A stretch of DNA of 64,000 nt from Micromonospora echinospora (lineage in GTDB: Bacteria; Actinomycetota; Actinomycetes; Mycobacteriales; Micromonosporaceae): NCBI RefSeq assembly GCF_900091495.1, contig NZ_LT607413.1, forward strand, positions 7,695,501 to 7,759,500, in the 5' to 3' direction. This document shows positions 1 through 10,600 of the stretch, piece after piece (position 1 is the stretch's first letter; each line of letters opens with the position of its first letter). The position numbers and the translations under genes were made by a program. The notes beneath the pieces are model-generated. The model searched no databases, had not been told where the DNA came from, and worked only from the letters and a program-made list of their open reading frames with translations.

Positions 1-410
1 GCGGCCTCGACGGCATCCTCGACCGGATCGACCGGGGCCAGTCCGAGGCGATCGAGCGGGCCCTGGCCGACGCCGAGGTGAAGCTGGCGGACATCGACTG
101 GTTCGTCCTGCCCAACCTCGGGCGCGGGCGGCTCAACGCCCACTTCCTGAACAAGTTCGCCATCGACCCCGACCGGACCACCTGGTCCTGGGGACGCCAG
201 GTCGGCCACCTCGGCGCCGGCGACCAGATCGCCGGGCTGGGGCAGATCGCCGACTCGGGCGTCCTGCAACCCGGTCAGCGGTGCCTCCTCGCCGGTGTCG
301 GTGCGGGGTTCACCTGGTCGTGTGCCGTGGTCGAGATGCTCCGCCGGCCACCCACCGCCAGCCGCCCGGCCACGACGGCCGGTCTCACCCGCACCGTCAG
401 AAGGGGATGA
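1..410 (+). CDS. KSIII-like acyltransferase, C-terminal part
   Basis: Partial gene; the start is before the window, and the open frame runs from base 3 to the stop at 408-410. The visible 135 residues match the second half of a 3-oxoacyl-ACP synthase III fold: DWFVLPNLGRGRLNAHFL, then GHLGAGDQIAGL and a terminal GVGAGFTWSCAVVEM. The catalytic Cys would be upstream. In polyketide clusters such stand-alone KSIII homologues either start chains or, in the CerJ-like branch, transfer acyl groups from ACPs to alcohols. The PKS downstream lacks a thioesterase, so an acyl-transfer role is attractive, but this is inference. The transporter gene follows after 6 bp, so they are probably cotranscribed. 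Confidence 0.8.
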   Translation, partial: GLDGILDRIDRGQSEAIERALADAEVKLADIDWFVLPNLGRGRLNAHFLNKFAIDPDRTTWSWGRQVGHLGAGDQIAGLGQIADSGVLQPGQRCLLAGVGAGFTWSCAVVEMLRRPPTASRPATTAGLTRTVRRG

Positions 411-416
411 GAGGCC

Positions 417-1943
417 ATGACCTCGACAGCGACACCGCTCCCGCCCACCGAAAAGACCTTCCTCGGCCAGCCCCGCTGGTTCGGCACCCTCTTCGTCGTC
501 GACATGTGGGAGCGGTTCAGCTTCTACGGGATGCTCGCCATCCTGGCGCTGTTCCTGGTCGCCTCCCCGGAGGACGGCGGCATGGGGATGTCCGAGGTGG
601 ACGCCGCCGCGCTCTTCGGCATGTACATGTCCCTGGTGTTCATGGCCGCCCTGCCGGGCGGCTGGCTCGCCGACCGGATCCTCGGTGCCCGGCGCGCCAC
701 CCTCTGGGGCGGCGTCTTCATCACCGCCGGGCACATCCTCCTCTCGGTACCCGCGGAGCCCACCCTCTACCTGGGTCTGGGCTGCATCATCATCGGCACC
801 GGCCTGGTCAAGCCGAGCATGGCGGCGATGGTCGGCGACATGTACCGGGGCCAGCCAGAGCGGCGGGAGGCGGCCTTCTCGCTGTTCTACATGAGCGTCC
901 AGGTCAGCGCGCTGCTCGCCCCGCTGGTCACCGGGTTCGCCGCCGAGCGGATCAACTGGCACCTGGGCTTCGGCATCGCCGCGTTCGGCATGGTCGTCGG
1001 CCTGATCCAGTACGTCGTCGGGATGCGCGGCCTCGGCGACGTCGGCTCCCGCCCGTCGAACCCCGCGCCCCCGGAGGTGCGGTCCCGCGTCTGGCGGCGC
1101 TCGGCGATCTTCGGGGGCGTCCCGGCGCTGCTGGCCGTGCTCGGCGTGGCCAGCGGGGTGATCGCCCTCCAGCAGGTGCTGATGCTCCTCGGCCTGATGG
1201 TGCTCGGCGTGCCGGTGGTCTACTGGGTCCGGCTGAACCGCCGGCCGGAGATCCAGCCGTACCGGGTACGGCTGCGGGCGTTCCTCTGGATGCTGATCGC
1301 CTCGGCGTTCTTCTGGATGCTCTACGCCCAGGGCCCCGCCCTGATGAACATCTTCGCCAAGGACTCGGTCGACCGGGACGTGTTCGGCTTCGAGGTGCCG
1401 GCGAGCTGGTTCCAGTCGGCGCAGCCGCTGTTCCTGCTGCTGCTCGCTCCCGCGTTCGCCGCGCTCTGGGTGCGGATGGGCTCCCGGGTGGCGGTGCCGC
1501 CGAAGTTCGTCGCCGGCATGCTGCTCGGTGGCGTCTCGTTCGTGATCATGGCTTTCGCCGCCTCGCTCGCCGAGAGCGGACCGGTCTCGCCGCTCTGGCT
1601 GCTGACGGTCTACCTGATCATCGTCTGCGGTGAGCTGGTGGTGGCGCCGGTCGGGCTCAGCCTGGCCGCCCAGGTCGCCCCGCCGGGCTTCTCCAGCCAG
1701 ATGATCGGCCTGTTCTGGCTCTTCGCGGCGGTCGGCGCGGCCACCGGCGGGCAGCTCGCCGGGATCACCGCGGTGGTCTCCGACGCCACCTTCTACCTGG
1801 TGCTCGGCGGCATCGGGCTCGCCGTGGCGGCGGCCCTGGCGCTCTCCGTCCGCTCGCTGACGCGACGCCTCGCCGACGAGCCCGTACCGGACCAGCCGGC
1901 GACGGCGCCGTCGCCGGCCGAGGGCGTGAAGTCCCTGAGCTGA
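417..1943 (+). CDS. POT/PTR-family proton-dependent transporter
   Basis: A 508-residue multi-spanning membrane protein. The N-terminus carries DMWERFSFYGMLAIL, which is the ERFxxYG signature of the proton-dependent oligopeptide transporter family in helix 1; about twelve to fourteen hydrophobic segments follow, with a soluble proline-rich tail. The family imports di- and tripeptides with protons, but members inside biosynthetic clusters can carry other substrates or export product. It starts 6 bp after the KSIII-like gene with GGGATGAGAGGCC before the ATG, and is followed by the DUF5988 gene after 13 bp. The substrate cannot be read from sequence. Confidence 0.88.
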   Translation: MTSTATPLPPTEKTFLGQPRWFGTLFVVDMWERFSFYGMLAILALFLVASPEDGGMGMSEVDAAALFGMYMSLVFMAALPGGWLADRILGARRATLWGGVFITAGHILLSVPAEPTLYLGLGCIIIGTGLVKPSMAAMVGDMYRGQPERREAAFSLFYMSVQVSALLAPLVTGFAAERINWHLGFGIAAFGMVVGLIQYVVGMRGLGDVGSRPSNPAPPEVRSRVWRRSAIFGGVPALLAVLGVASGVIALQQVLMLLGLMVLGVPVVYWVRLNRRPEIQPYRVRLRAFLWMLIASAFFWMLYAQGPALMNIFAKDSVDRDVFGFEVPASWFQSAQPLFLLLLAPAFAALWVRMGSRVAVPPKFVAGMLLGGVSFVIMAFAASLAESGPVSPLWLLTVYLIIVCGELVVAPVGLSLAAQVAPPGFSSQMIGLFWLFAAVGAATGGQLAGITAVVSDATFYLVLGGIGLAVAAALALSVRSLTRRLADEPVPDQPATAPSPAEGVKSLS

Positions 1944-1956
1944 ACGGAGTGACGCC

Positions 1957-2205
1957 ATGCCGACGGATCAACCGACCAGCATCCTGAACCAGAAAACACC
2001 CAACGCCCTGCTGCGGGGCGGACCGGGCCGCGCCGGCGAGGTCGCCGACCGGTACTGCCGCGCCGACGAGGCGGCCTCGACGCTGAAGCTCCGAAACGGC
2101 AACTGTTACGACCACTTCCGGGTCGAGCCCGACCGGATCGTCGACGGCCAGGGGCGCAGCCTGCGGCTGTTCACCTGGAGCCACCGCACCTACGTGGCGG
2201 AGTGA
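1957..2205 (+). CDS. DUF5988 family protein
   Basis: An 82-residue soluble protein with no transmembrane segment or signal peptide. The pattern ALLRGGP...RYCRADE...YDHF...RLFTWSHRTYVAE resembles the small DUF5988 family often found beside NRPS and PKS genes in actinomycetes; the family has no established biochemical role. It has GGAGTGACGCC before its ATG and lies 13 bp after the transporter, so it probably belongs to the same operon. The family assignment is from memory of the family pattern. Confidence 0.7.
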   Translation: MPTDQPTSILNQKTPNALLRGGPGRAGEVADRYCRADEAASTLKLRNGNCYDHFRVEPDRIVDGQGRSLRLFTWSHRTYVAE

Positions 2206-2289
2206 CCGGCGGGTTTCCCCGGCCCGCCCCCGGGAACCCATATGTAGAATCGCTATAGGTACCGGCACGCCGAGGGTGGGAGGCAGCTC

Positions 2290-2493
2290 ATGAGGACGCT
2301 GGTGGCAGTTCTGATCGGCCTCGTCGCCGGGTTCTTCACCGGCCTGGTGATCGACCAGATCATCGGCGTCGTCGGCCTGCTCACCTCCGGCGACCCGGGC
2401 GGCTTCCGGTTCCTGCCGGTCGTCCTGGCCGTCCTCGGCGCGATCGTCGCGGTCCTCGTCGCCCGGCGGCGGACCACCCCGCCCCACCGCTGA
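2290..2493 (+). CDS. Small two-helix membrane protein
   Basis: A 67-residue protein with two hydrophobic segments (about residues 2-26 and 43-59) separated by a short polar loop GDPGGFR, ending in a positive tail ARRRTTPPHR. The positive-inside pattern suggests both ends are cytoplasmic or the tail is. GGTGGGAGGCAGCTC precedes the ATG. It stands between the DUF5988 gene and a strong terminator. No family is recognised; it could be a cluster-associated or ordinary small membrane protein. Confidence 0.7.
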   Translation: MRTLVAVLIGLVAGFFTGLVIDQIIGVVGLLTSGDPGGFRFLPVVLAVLGAIVAVLVARRRTTPPHR

Positions 2494-2515
2494 GCCGCAC
2501 CGCCACACCCGCCTC

Positions 2516-2546
2516 GGGCGCCTCCCGTCACCGACGGGAGGCGCCC
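2516..2546 (+). terminator. Strong stem-loop terminator
   Basis: A perfect 14-bp stem (GGGCGCCTCCCGTC pairing with GACGGGAGGCGCCC) with a 3-base loop lies 23 bp after the small membrane gene. No long T-run follows, as is common in actinobacteria. It should separate the first operon from the monooxygenase gene. Confidence 0.8.
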
Positions 2547-2651
2547 GTCGTCGTACCCGGATCCGACCCCGTTGATCTCCAAGCGCGCTTCGAGCCGTCC
2601 TCCAAGCGGGGCTGCCAGGCTGGGCCGGCCATCATCCGGGAGGAGTCACTC

Positions 2652-4280
2652 GTGTACGACGAGACAACACCAGTACTGATCGTCGGGGGTGGGGTGGTGG
2701 GGCTCTCCACCTCCCTGTTCCTGTCCGCGCACGGCGTCCGGTCGGTCCTCGTCGAACGCCACCCGGGCACCGCCATCCACCCCCGCGCCTGGGGCTGGTA
2801 CCCGCGCACCCTGGAGCTGTACCGCTCCGTCGGGCTCACCGACGCGATCTACGCCGAGAGCGCCGGCTTCGCCGGGCACGTCCTCAACGGCAAGGTCGAG
2901 TCGCTGACCGGCCGGGAGATCCACATGTCCCGGATCCCCGACGAGGAGGACGTCAGCGACATCAGCCCGATCGAACGACTGGTCTCGCTCCCCCAGGACC
3001 GGATCGAACCGCTGGTCCTGGACCGGGCCTACGAGCTGGGCGCCGACATCCGCTTCGGTGCGGAGCTGGTCGACCTCGCCCAGGACGACGAGGGCGTCAC
3101 CGCCACCGTCGCGGACCGGAAGACCGGGACCCGGCGGACCATCCGGGCGGAGTACCTGGTCGCCGCGGACGGCACGCACAGCCCGATCCGGGAACGGCTC
3201 GGCATCCGGCGGCACGGCCGGGGCGTGGTCCGCCACCAGATGAGCATCCTGTTCCGCGCCGACCTCACCGGGCCGCTCGCCGGCCGCCGGTTCGCCATCT
3301 GCCAGGTGGAGAACGACCGGGTGGAGGGCATCCTCGGGCACGACGACTCACTCGGCCAGGGCACCCTGATCGTCACCTACCACCCCGAGAAGGGCGAGCG
3401 CCCGGAGGACTTCACCGACGAGCGCTGCGTCGAGCTGGTCCGGGCGGCGGTGGGCGTACCGGACCTGGAGGTCGGACTGCGCAGCGTCATGCCGTGGGAG
3501 ATGGGCGCGCTGGTCGCCGAACGGTTCACCGACGGGCGGATCTTCCTCGTCGGCGACGCCGCGCACGTGGTGCCTCCGGTCGGCGGGTACGGCGCGAACA
3601 CCGGCATCCACGACGCGCACAACCTGGCCTGGAAGCTGCACGCCGTGCTGACCGGGTCGGCCTCCCCCACGCTGCTGGCCAGCTACGACGCCGAGCGCCA
3701 CCCGGTCGGGGTGACCGTGATGACCCAGGCCGGACTCCGGCTGGCCACCCGGGGCGGGTTCGCCACCCCGGAGCAGAAGGCCGCCGTCCGGGACACCCTG
3801 ATGGTGACCTTCGGCTACGTCTACGACTCGTCCGCCGTGGTCGCCGAACCGGGCGACACCGTCCCCGCCGCCCCGCCCGGGCCGGGCGGGATCCGCACCG
3901 CCGCCCTGGTCGACCCACGTCAGCTCGGCGGCCGGCCCGGCACCCGCGCGCCGCACGTCTGGCTGCGCCTGGACGGGAAGCGGATCTCCACCCTGGACCT
4001 GTTCGGCCGGCGGCCGGTGCTGCTGCTCGGCTCGGCCGGCGAACCGTGGCGGGCCGCCGCGACGGCAGCCGCCAAGCGGCTCGGCGTCGACCTCGACGTC
4101 CACCGGATCGGCGCGGACCTGGTCGAGGACGACCGCCCCTGGCACGACACGTACGGCGTCACCGCGCAGGGGGCGGTGCTCGTCCGGCCGGACGGTTTCG
4201 TCTGCTGGCGGTCCCCGGCCGACGCGGAGCCCACCGAGTCCACCGTCGAACGCGTGCTGACCGCCCTCCTGCACCCCTGA
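2652..4280 (+). CDS. FAD-dependent aromatic-type monooxygenase
   Basis: A 542-residue class A flavoprotein monooxygenase of the PHBH/rifampicin-monooxygenase type. The N-terminal dinucleotide fold is VLIVGGGVVGLSTSLFLS followed by VLVERHPG; the middle has DGTHSPIRERLGI (the DG motif) and the FAD ribityl motif GRIFLVGDAAHVVPPVGGYG. The C-terminal 140 residues form the thioredoxin-like extension typical of polyketide-tailoring hydroxylases. It uses NAD(P)H and oxygen to hydroxylate or oxidatively rearrange an aromatic substrate. GGGAGGAGTCACTC precedes the GTG start. It probably modifies the cluster product, which suggests an aromatic core made by genes outside the window. Confidence 0.9.
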   Translation: MYDETTPVLIVGGGVVGLSTSLFLSAHGVRSVLVERHPGTAIHPRAWGWYPRTLELYRSVGLTDAIYAESAGFAGHVLNGKVESLTGREIHMSRIPDEEDVSDISPIERLVSLPQDRIEPLVLDRAYELGADIRFGAELVDLAQDDEGVTATVADRKTGTRRTIRAEYLVAADGTHSPIRERLGIRRHGRGVVRHQMSILFRADLTGPLAGRRFAICQVENDRVEGILGHDDSLGQGTLIVTYHPEKGERPEDFTDERCVELVRAAVGVPDLEVGLRSVMPWEMGALVAERFTDGRIFLVGDAAHVVPPVGGYGANTGIHDAHNLAWKLHAVLTGSASPTLLASYDAERHPVGVTVMTQAGLRLATRGGFATPEQKAAVRDTLMVTFGYVYDSSAVVAEPGDTVPAAPPGPGGIRTAALVDPRQLGGRPGTRAPHVWLRLDGKRISTLDLFGRRPVLLLGSAGEPWRAAATAAAKRLGVDLDVHRIGADLVEDDRPWHDTYGVTAQGAVLVRPDGFVCWRSPADAEPTESTVERVLTALLHP

Positions 4281-4307
4281 CCCACCGCACCGCCCCAGCC
4301 GGGCTCG

Positions 4308-4367
4308 GGTGGTAGCAGGGGCCCCTTGTTACCGCTTTTTGATGAGGAAGGGTCCCCTGCTACCACC
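4308..4367. repeat. GTAGCAGGGG hairpin element
   Basis: A perfect 14-bp inverted repeat (GGTGGTAGCAGGGG at 4308-4321 and CCCCTGCTACCACC at 4354-4367) brackets a T-rich loop containing CTTTTTG. It lies 28 bp after the monooxygenase stop and can act as a terminator. From general knowledge, very similar hairpins recur between genes in Micromonospora genomes, so it is probably one copy of a dispersed repeat. Confidence 0.75.
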
Positions 4368-4370
4368 TCA

Positions 4371-4470
4371 GCCCAGCCCAGCCAGCCCAGCGCAGCCAGC
4401 CAGCCAGCCAGCACAGCCAGCCAGCCAGCACAGCCAGCACCGCGAGCACAGCCAGCCAGCTAGCCCAGCC
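4371..4470. repeat. CAGC/CCAGC microsatellite
   Basis: About 100 bp made almost entirely of AGCC, CAGC and CCAGC units runs between the hairpin and the PKS gene. No convincing gene lies in the 320-bp gap at 4281-4601. The tract could vary in length by slippage and sits where the PKS promoter would be expected. Confidence 0.85.
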
Positions 4471-4601
4471 CGAGGCAGCCGTCCGGCCGAGCTTCGCGGC
4501 GTCGGGCGTGCGCAGCGTCGGCGCCCGTCGCGCACCCGCGCGGAACGCCGCCCGGACAACACCGACGCGCCTGTCAGAACCACCGCGCCCGGGAGGGAAC
4601 C

Positions 4602-7600
4602 GTGAGCGAACCGCAGACCACCGTGGGTGAGGCACCCGTGGGGCGTACTGAACCCATAGCGATCGTCGGACTCGCCTGCCGGCTTCCCAAGGCGCCCGAC
4701 CCGGGCGCCTTCTGGGAGCTGCTGCGGGACGGGGTCGAGGCGGTCGGCGAACCGCCGGCGGACCGGTGGCGGGACGTGGGCGAACCGCCGGCGGAGGTAC
4801 GTCGGGCCGGCTACCTGGACCGGGTCGACACCTTCGACGCGGCCTTCTTCGGCATCAGTCCCCGCGAGGCCGCGGCGATGGACCCGCAGCAGCGGCTGAT
4901 GCTGGAGCTGAGCTGGGAGGTGCTGGAGGAGGCCCGGATCGTCCCCGCGTCGGTGCGGGACAGCCGCACCGGGGTCTTCGTCGGCGCGATCTGGGACGAC
5001 TACGCGACGCTGTCCTACCGGGGCGGTCCGGAGGCGGTCTCCCCACACACCGTGACCGGGGTGCACCGCAGCATCCTCGCCAACCGGGTCTCCCACCACC
5101 TCGGCCTGACCGGGCCGAGCATGACCGTCGACACCGGACAGTCGTCGTCGCTGGTGTCGGTGCAGTTGGCCTGCGAGAGCCTGCGCCGGGGAGAGTCCAC
5201 CCTGGCCATCGCGGCCGGCGTAAACCTGATCATGGCTCCGGAGAGCACCACCGGCATGGCTCGGGCCGGGGCGCTCTCGCCCGACGGCCGCTGTCACACC
5301 TTCGACGCCCGCGCCAACGGCTACGTACGGGGCGAGGGCGGCGCGGCCGTGCTGCTCAAGCCCCTGGCCCGGGCGCTGGCCGACGGCGACCGGGTGCACG
5401 CGGTCATCCTCGGGGGCGCGGTCAACAACGACGGGGTGGCCGAGGGGCTGACCGTGCCCAGCCGCGCGGCGCAGGAGGAGGTGCTGCGGCTGGCGTACGC
5501 CGATGCCGGCGTCGACCCGCTCGACGTGCAGTACGTCGAGTTGCACGGCACCGGCACCCGGGTCGGTGACCCGGTCGAGGCGGGCGCGCTGGGCCGCGTA
5601 CTCGGTGCGGGCCGCCCGGCGGATGCGCCGCTGCTGGTCGGCTCGGCCAAGACCAACGTCGGTCACCTGGAGGGAGCGGCCGGCGTCGTCGGGCTGCTCA
5701 AGGCGGTGCTCGCCCTGCGTCACCGGCTCCTGCCGGCCAGCCTGAACTTCACCACCCCCAACCCGGCCATTCCGCTGGACGAACTGCGGCTGCGGGTGCA
5801 GCAGCGGGCGGGCGACTGGCCCCGACCGGAGGCGCCCCTGCTCGCCGGGGTTTCCTCGTTCGGCATCGGCGGCACCAACTGCCACCTGGTGCTCGCCGCC
5901 GCCCCGGGCCAGCCGGTCGGCGCGGAGCCGGCGAGAGCAGTGGGCGGGCCGACGGTCGACATGATCGCCTGGCCGCTCTCGGCACGGGGCGAGGGCGCCC
6001 TGCGCGAGCAGGCCGCCAACCTGGTCCGGCACCTGGACGCCCACCCCGACCTCGATCCGGGCGCGGTGGCGCACAGCCTGGTCACCACGCGGACCCGGTT
6101 CGACCAGCGTGCCGTGGTGGTCGCCGGGGACATCGCCGAGGCGCGGGCGGCGCTGACCGCGCTGGCCGGGGGGCAGCCCGACAACGGGCTGGTCACCGGT
6201 TCCGCCACGCCGGGCAAGGTGGTCTTCGCGTTTCCCGGGCAGGGCTCCCAGTGGGTCGGCATGGCACTGGGACTGCTCGACACCCACCCCGTCTTCACCG
6301 CGCAACTACAGCGCTGCGCCGAGGCGCTCGCCCCGTACACCGACTGGAACCTCCTCGACGTGCTGCGCGGCGAACCGGACGCCCCACCGCTGGACCGCGT
6401 GGACGTGCTCCAGCCGGCACTCTGGGCGATGATCATCTCGTTGGCGGAGACGTGGCGGGGGCACGGCGTCGAACCGGACGCGGTCATCGGCCACAGCCAG
6501 GGCGAGATCGCCGCCGCGTACGTCGCCGGGGCGCTCACCCTCGACGAGTCGGCGCGGATCGTGGCCCGTCGCGCCCAGGCGATCACCGCGATCTCCGGCA
6601 CCGGGGGCATGGTCTCCGTCCCGCTCCCGCCCGACCAGGTCGACCTGACCCCGTGGGCGGGACGACTGCACGTCGGCGCGCTGAACGGGCCGTACTCCAC
6701 GGTGGTCTCCGGCGACCTGGACGCCCTCGACGAGATCACCGCCGCGCACGCCGAGCGGGGGATCACCTGCCGCCGCGTCAACATCGACTACGCCTCGCAC
6801 ACCCACCACGTCGAGCCGCTGCGCGAGCGGTGGGACGAGATGCTCGGTGAGCTACGGCCGACCGCCGCCCGGATCCCGTTCTGGTCCACGGTGGCCGCCG
6901 GCCCGGTCGACGGCACCGCCCTGACCGCCGCCTACTGGTACGGCAACCTGCGCAACCCGGTCCGCCTCGACGAGACCGTCCGGGCGCTGGCCGCCGCCGG
7001 GCACACCCACTTCGTGGAGCCCAGCCCGCACCCGGTGCTGACCGTCGGCATCCAGGACAGCCTGGACGTCAGCGACGTCGTCGGCACCACCACCGGCACC
7101 CTCAGGCGTGGCGACGGCGGCCCGCGCCGGCTGCTGCTCTCCCTGGCCACCGTGCACACCCGCACCGGGCGGGCACCGGTCCTCACCGTCGGCCCGGGAT
7201 CCGTTCCGCACGACACGGTCGATCTGCCCACGTACCCGTTCCAGCGGGAGTCGTACTGGATCGCCGCCGGACCGGCGCCGACGGGGTCCGCGCCGGCCGG
7301 CGCGGCGCACCCGGTACGGGACGCGGAGCCCGTCCGGGACGCGCGGCCCGGCCTGACCGGCACCCTGGCCGAACGGCTCGCCCTGCTGCCCGGGCCCGAG
7401 CGGTCCCGGCTGACGCTCGACCTGGTCCGCAAGAACGCCGCGGCGGTGCTCGGGCACGCCTCCGACACCGCGATCGGCGTCGACGTGACCTTCCGGGACC
7501 TGGGCTTCGACTCGGTGCTCTCGCTGGAACTGCGCAACCGGCTCGCGGCGGCCACCGGGCTACGGCTCGCCTCCGGGCTGCTGTTCAACCACCCGACCCC

Positions 7601-10600
7601 GACCGCCCTCGCCGGGCACCTGCGCGACGAACTGGTCGGCGCGGGCGGCGACACGGCGGCCACCCGGGCGGGCGCGGACCCGGACGAGCCGATCGCCGTG
7701 GTCGCCATCGGCTGCCGCTACCCCGGCGACGTCCGCTCCTCGGAGGACCTGTGGCGGCTGGTCGCCGACGGCGTCGACGCGATCGGCGAGTTCCCCACCA
7801 ACCGGGGCTGGGACCTGGAGGGGCTGTTCGACCCGGAGCCCGGCGCACCCGGCAAGTCGTACGCCCGGCACGGTGGCTTCCTGCACCGGGCCGACGAGTT
7901 CGACGAGGAGTTCTTCGGGATCAGCCCACGCGAGGCCGCCGCGATGGACCCGCAGCAGCGGTTGCTGCTGGAGACCTCGTGGGAGGCGTTCGAGCGGGCC
8001 GGCATCGACCCGACCACGCTGCGCGGCAGCCGCACCGGCGTCTTCATGGGGCTGATGTCCCAGGAGTACGGGCCACGGCTCTACGAGACGTCGGCCGGCT
8101 CCGACGGGTACCGGCTCACCGGCAGCACCGCCAGCGTCGCCTCCGGGCGGATCTCGTACGTGTTCGGCTTCGAGGGCCCGACGTTCACGGTGGACACCGC
8201 CTGCTCGTCGTCGCTGGTGGCGATCCACCTCGCGGTGCAGTCGCTGCGCCGGGGCGAGAGCACCCTGGCGGTGGCCGGCGGGGCGTGCGTGATGTCCTCG
8301 CCGGGCATCTTCGTCGAGTTCAGCCGGCAGCGCGGTCTCGCGCCGGACGGCCGCTGCAAGGCCTTCGGGGCCGGGGCGGACGGCACCGGCTGGGCCGAGG
8401 GCGCCGGTGTCCTGCTGCTGGAGCGGCTCTCCGACGCGCGCCGCAACGGCCACCGGGTGCTCGCGGTGATCCGGGGCAGCGCGATCAACTCCGACGGGGC
8501 CAGCAACGGGCTCACCGCCCCGAACGGCCCGTCCCAGGAACGGCTGATCCGGGACGCGCTGGCCGACGCGGGCCTCTCCCCCGCCGAGGTGGACGCCGTC
8601 GAGGCGCACGGCACCGGCACCCAGCTCGGCGACCCGATCGAGGCCGGCGCGCTGCTCGCCACGTACGGGCAGGACCGGCCGGCGGACCGGCCGGTCCGGC
8701 TGGGCTCGCTGAAGTCGAACATCGGGCACAGCCAGGCGGCGGCCGGGGTGGGCGGCGTGATCAAAATGATCGAGGCGCTCCGGCACGACCTGCTCCCGCC
8801 CACCCTGCACGCGTCCGAGCCCTCGCCGCACGTGGACTGGTCGTCCGGCGCGGTCAGCGTGCTCACCGAGGCGGTGCCGTGGCCGCGCGGCGAGCGTCCC
8901 CGCCGGGGCGCGGTCTCCTCGTTCGGCATCAGCGGCACCAACGCGCACGTGATCCTGGAGGAGGCTCCGGCCGACGCCGACCCGACGGGCGGTGACGACA
9001 ACCCGGCCGCCCCGGGTGACGCGGTGGTCGCCCTGCCGCTGTCGGCGCGCGGCCAGGCCGCCCTGCGCGAGCAGGCCGCCAACCTGGCCCGGCACCTCGA
9101 CGCCCACCCCGACCTCGACCCGACGGTGGTCGCGCACACGCTGTCCACCACCCGGGCCCGCTTCGACCACCGGGCGGTCGTGGTCGCCGCCGGGCGGGAG
9201 GCGACCCGCGAGGCGCTCACCGCCCTCGCCGCGGGCCGGTCCGCGCCGAACCTGGTCACCGGCGCCCCGACCGAGGGGAAGACGGTCTTCGTCTTCCCCG
9301 GGCAGGGCTCCCAGTGGGTCGGCATGGCGCTCGGACTGCTCGACACCCACCCCGTCTTCACCGCGCAGCTGCACCGCTGCGCCGAGGCGCTCGCCCCGTA
9401 CACCGACTGGAACCTCCTCGACGTGCTGCGCGGCGAACCGGGCACCCCGCCGCTGGACCGGGTGGACGTCATCCAACCCGTCCTCTGGGCCATGATGATC
9501 TCCCTCGCCGAGACCTGGCGGGCGCACGGCGTCGAACCGGACGCGGTCATCGGCCACAGCCAGGGCGAGATCGCCGCCGCGTACGTCGCCGGGGCGCTCA
9601 CCCTCGACGACTCGGCGCGGGTCGTCGCCCGCCGGTCGCAGGCGATCACCGCGCTGGCCGGCACCGGGGGCATGGTCTCCGTGCCGCTGCCGGTGGAGGA
9701 GGTGGACCTGTCCCCGTGGGCGGAACGGATCCACGTCGCGGCGATCAACGGACCCCACTCCACGGTGGTGGCCGGTGAGGCCGCCGCCCTGGAGGACCTG
9801 GTCGCGACCTTCCAGGGCCGGGACGTCAACGCCCGCCGGATCGACGTCGACTACGCCTCGCACACCCCGTTCGTGGAGCCGATCCGCGAGCGGATGCACG
9901 AACTGCTCGGCGAGATCCGGCCCCGGGCCGCGCGGATCCCGTTCTGGTCCACCTACACCGGCGGCCTGCTCGACACCACCGAGCTGGGCACCGGGTACTG
10001 GTTCCAGAACCTGCGCAACACCGTCCGGTTCGCCGAGACCGTCCGGGCGCTGGCCGCCGCCGGGCACACCCACTTCGTCGAGACCAGCCCGCACCCGGTG
10101 CTCACCATCGGCATCCAGGACACCCTGGACGCCGCCGACCACCCGGGCACCACCACCGGGACGCTGAAGCGCGGTGAGGGAACGGCCGCCCGGCTGCTGC
10201 TCTCCCTGGCCCACGTGCACACCCACACCGGGCACCGGCCCCGGCTGGTCACCGACCCGACGTACGAGCCGGGTGGCACGGTCGACCTGCCCACGTACCC
10301 GTTCCAACCGCACCGGCACTGGCTCGCCGCGCCCGGCGGGGCGGCCCCGGACCGGACCGGGGGGCACCGGTTCCTGGACGCCGAGATCGACCTGGCCGGC
10401 GACGCGGGAGTGCTGCTCTCCGGCCGGCTGTCCCGGCGCGCACATCCCTGGCTCGCCGACCACGCGGTACGCGACACGGTGCTGCTTCCCGGCACCGCCC
10501 TGGTCGACCTGGCCTCGTACGCCGCCGACCGGGCCGGCTGCGGCGCGGTCGACGACCTGGTCCTGGAGGCGCCGCTGGTGCTGCCGGCCACCGGTGGGGT

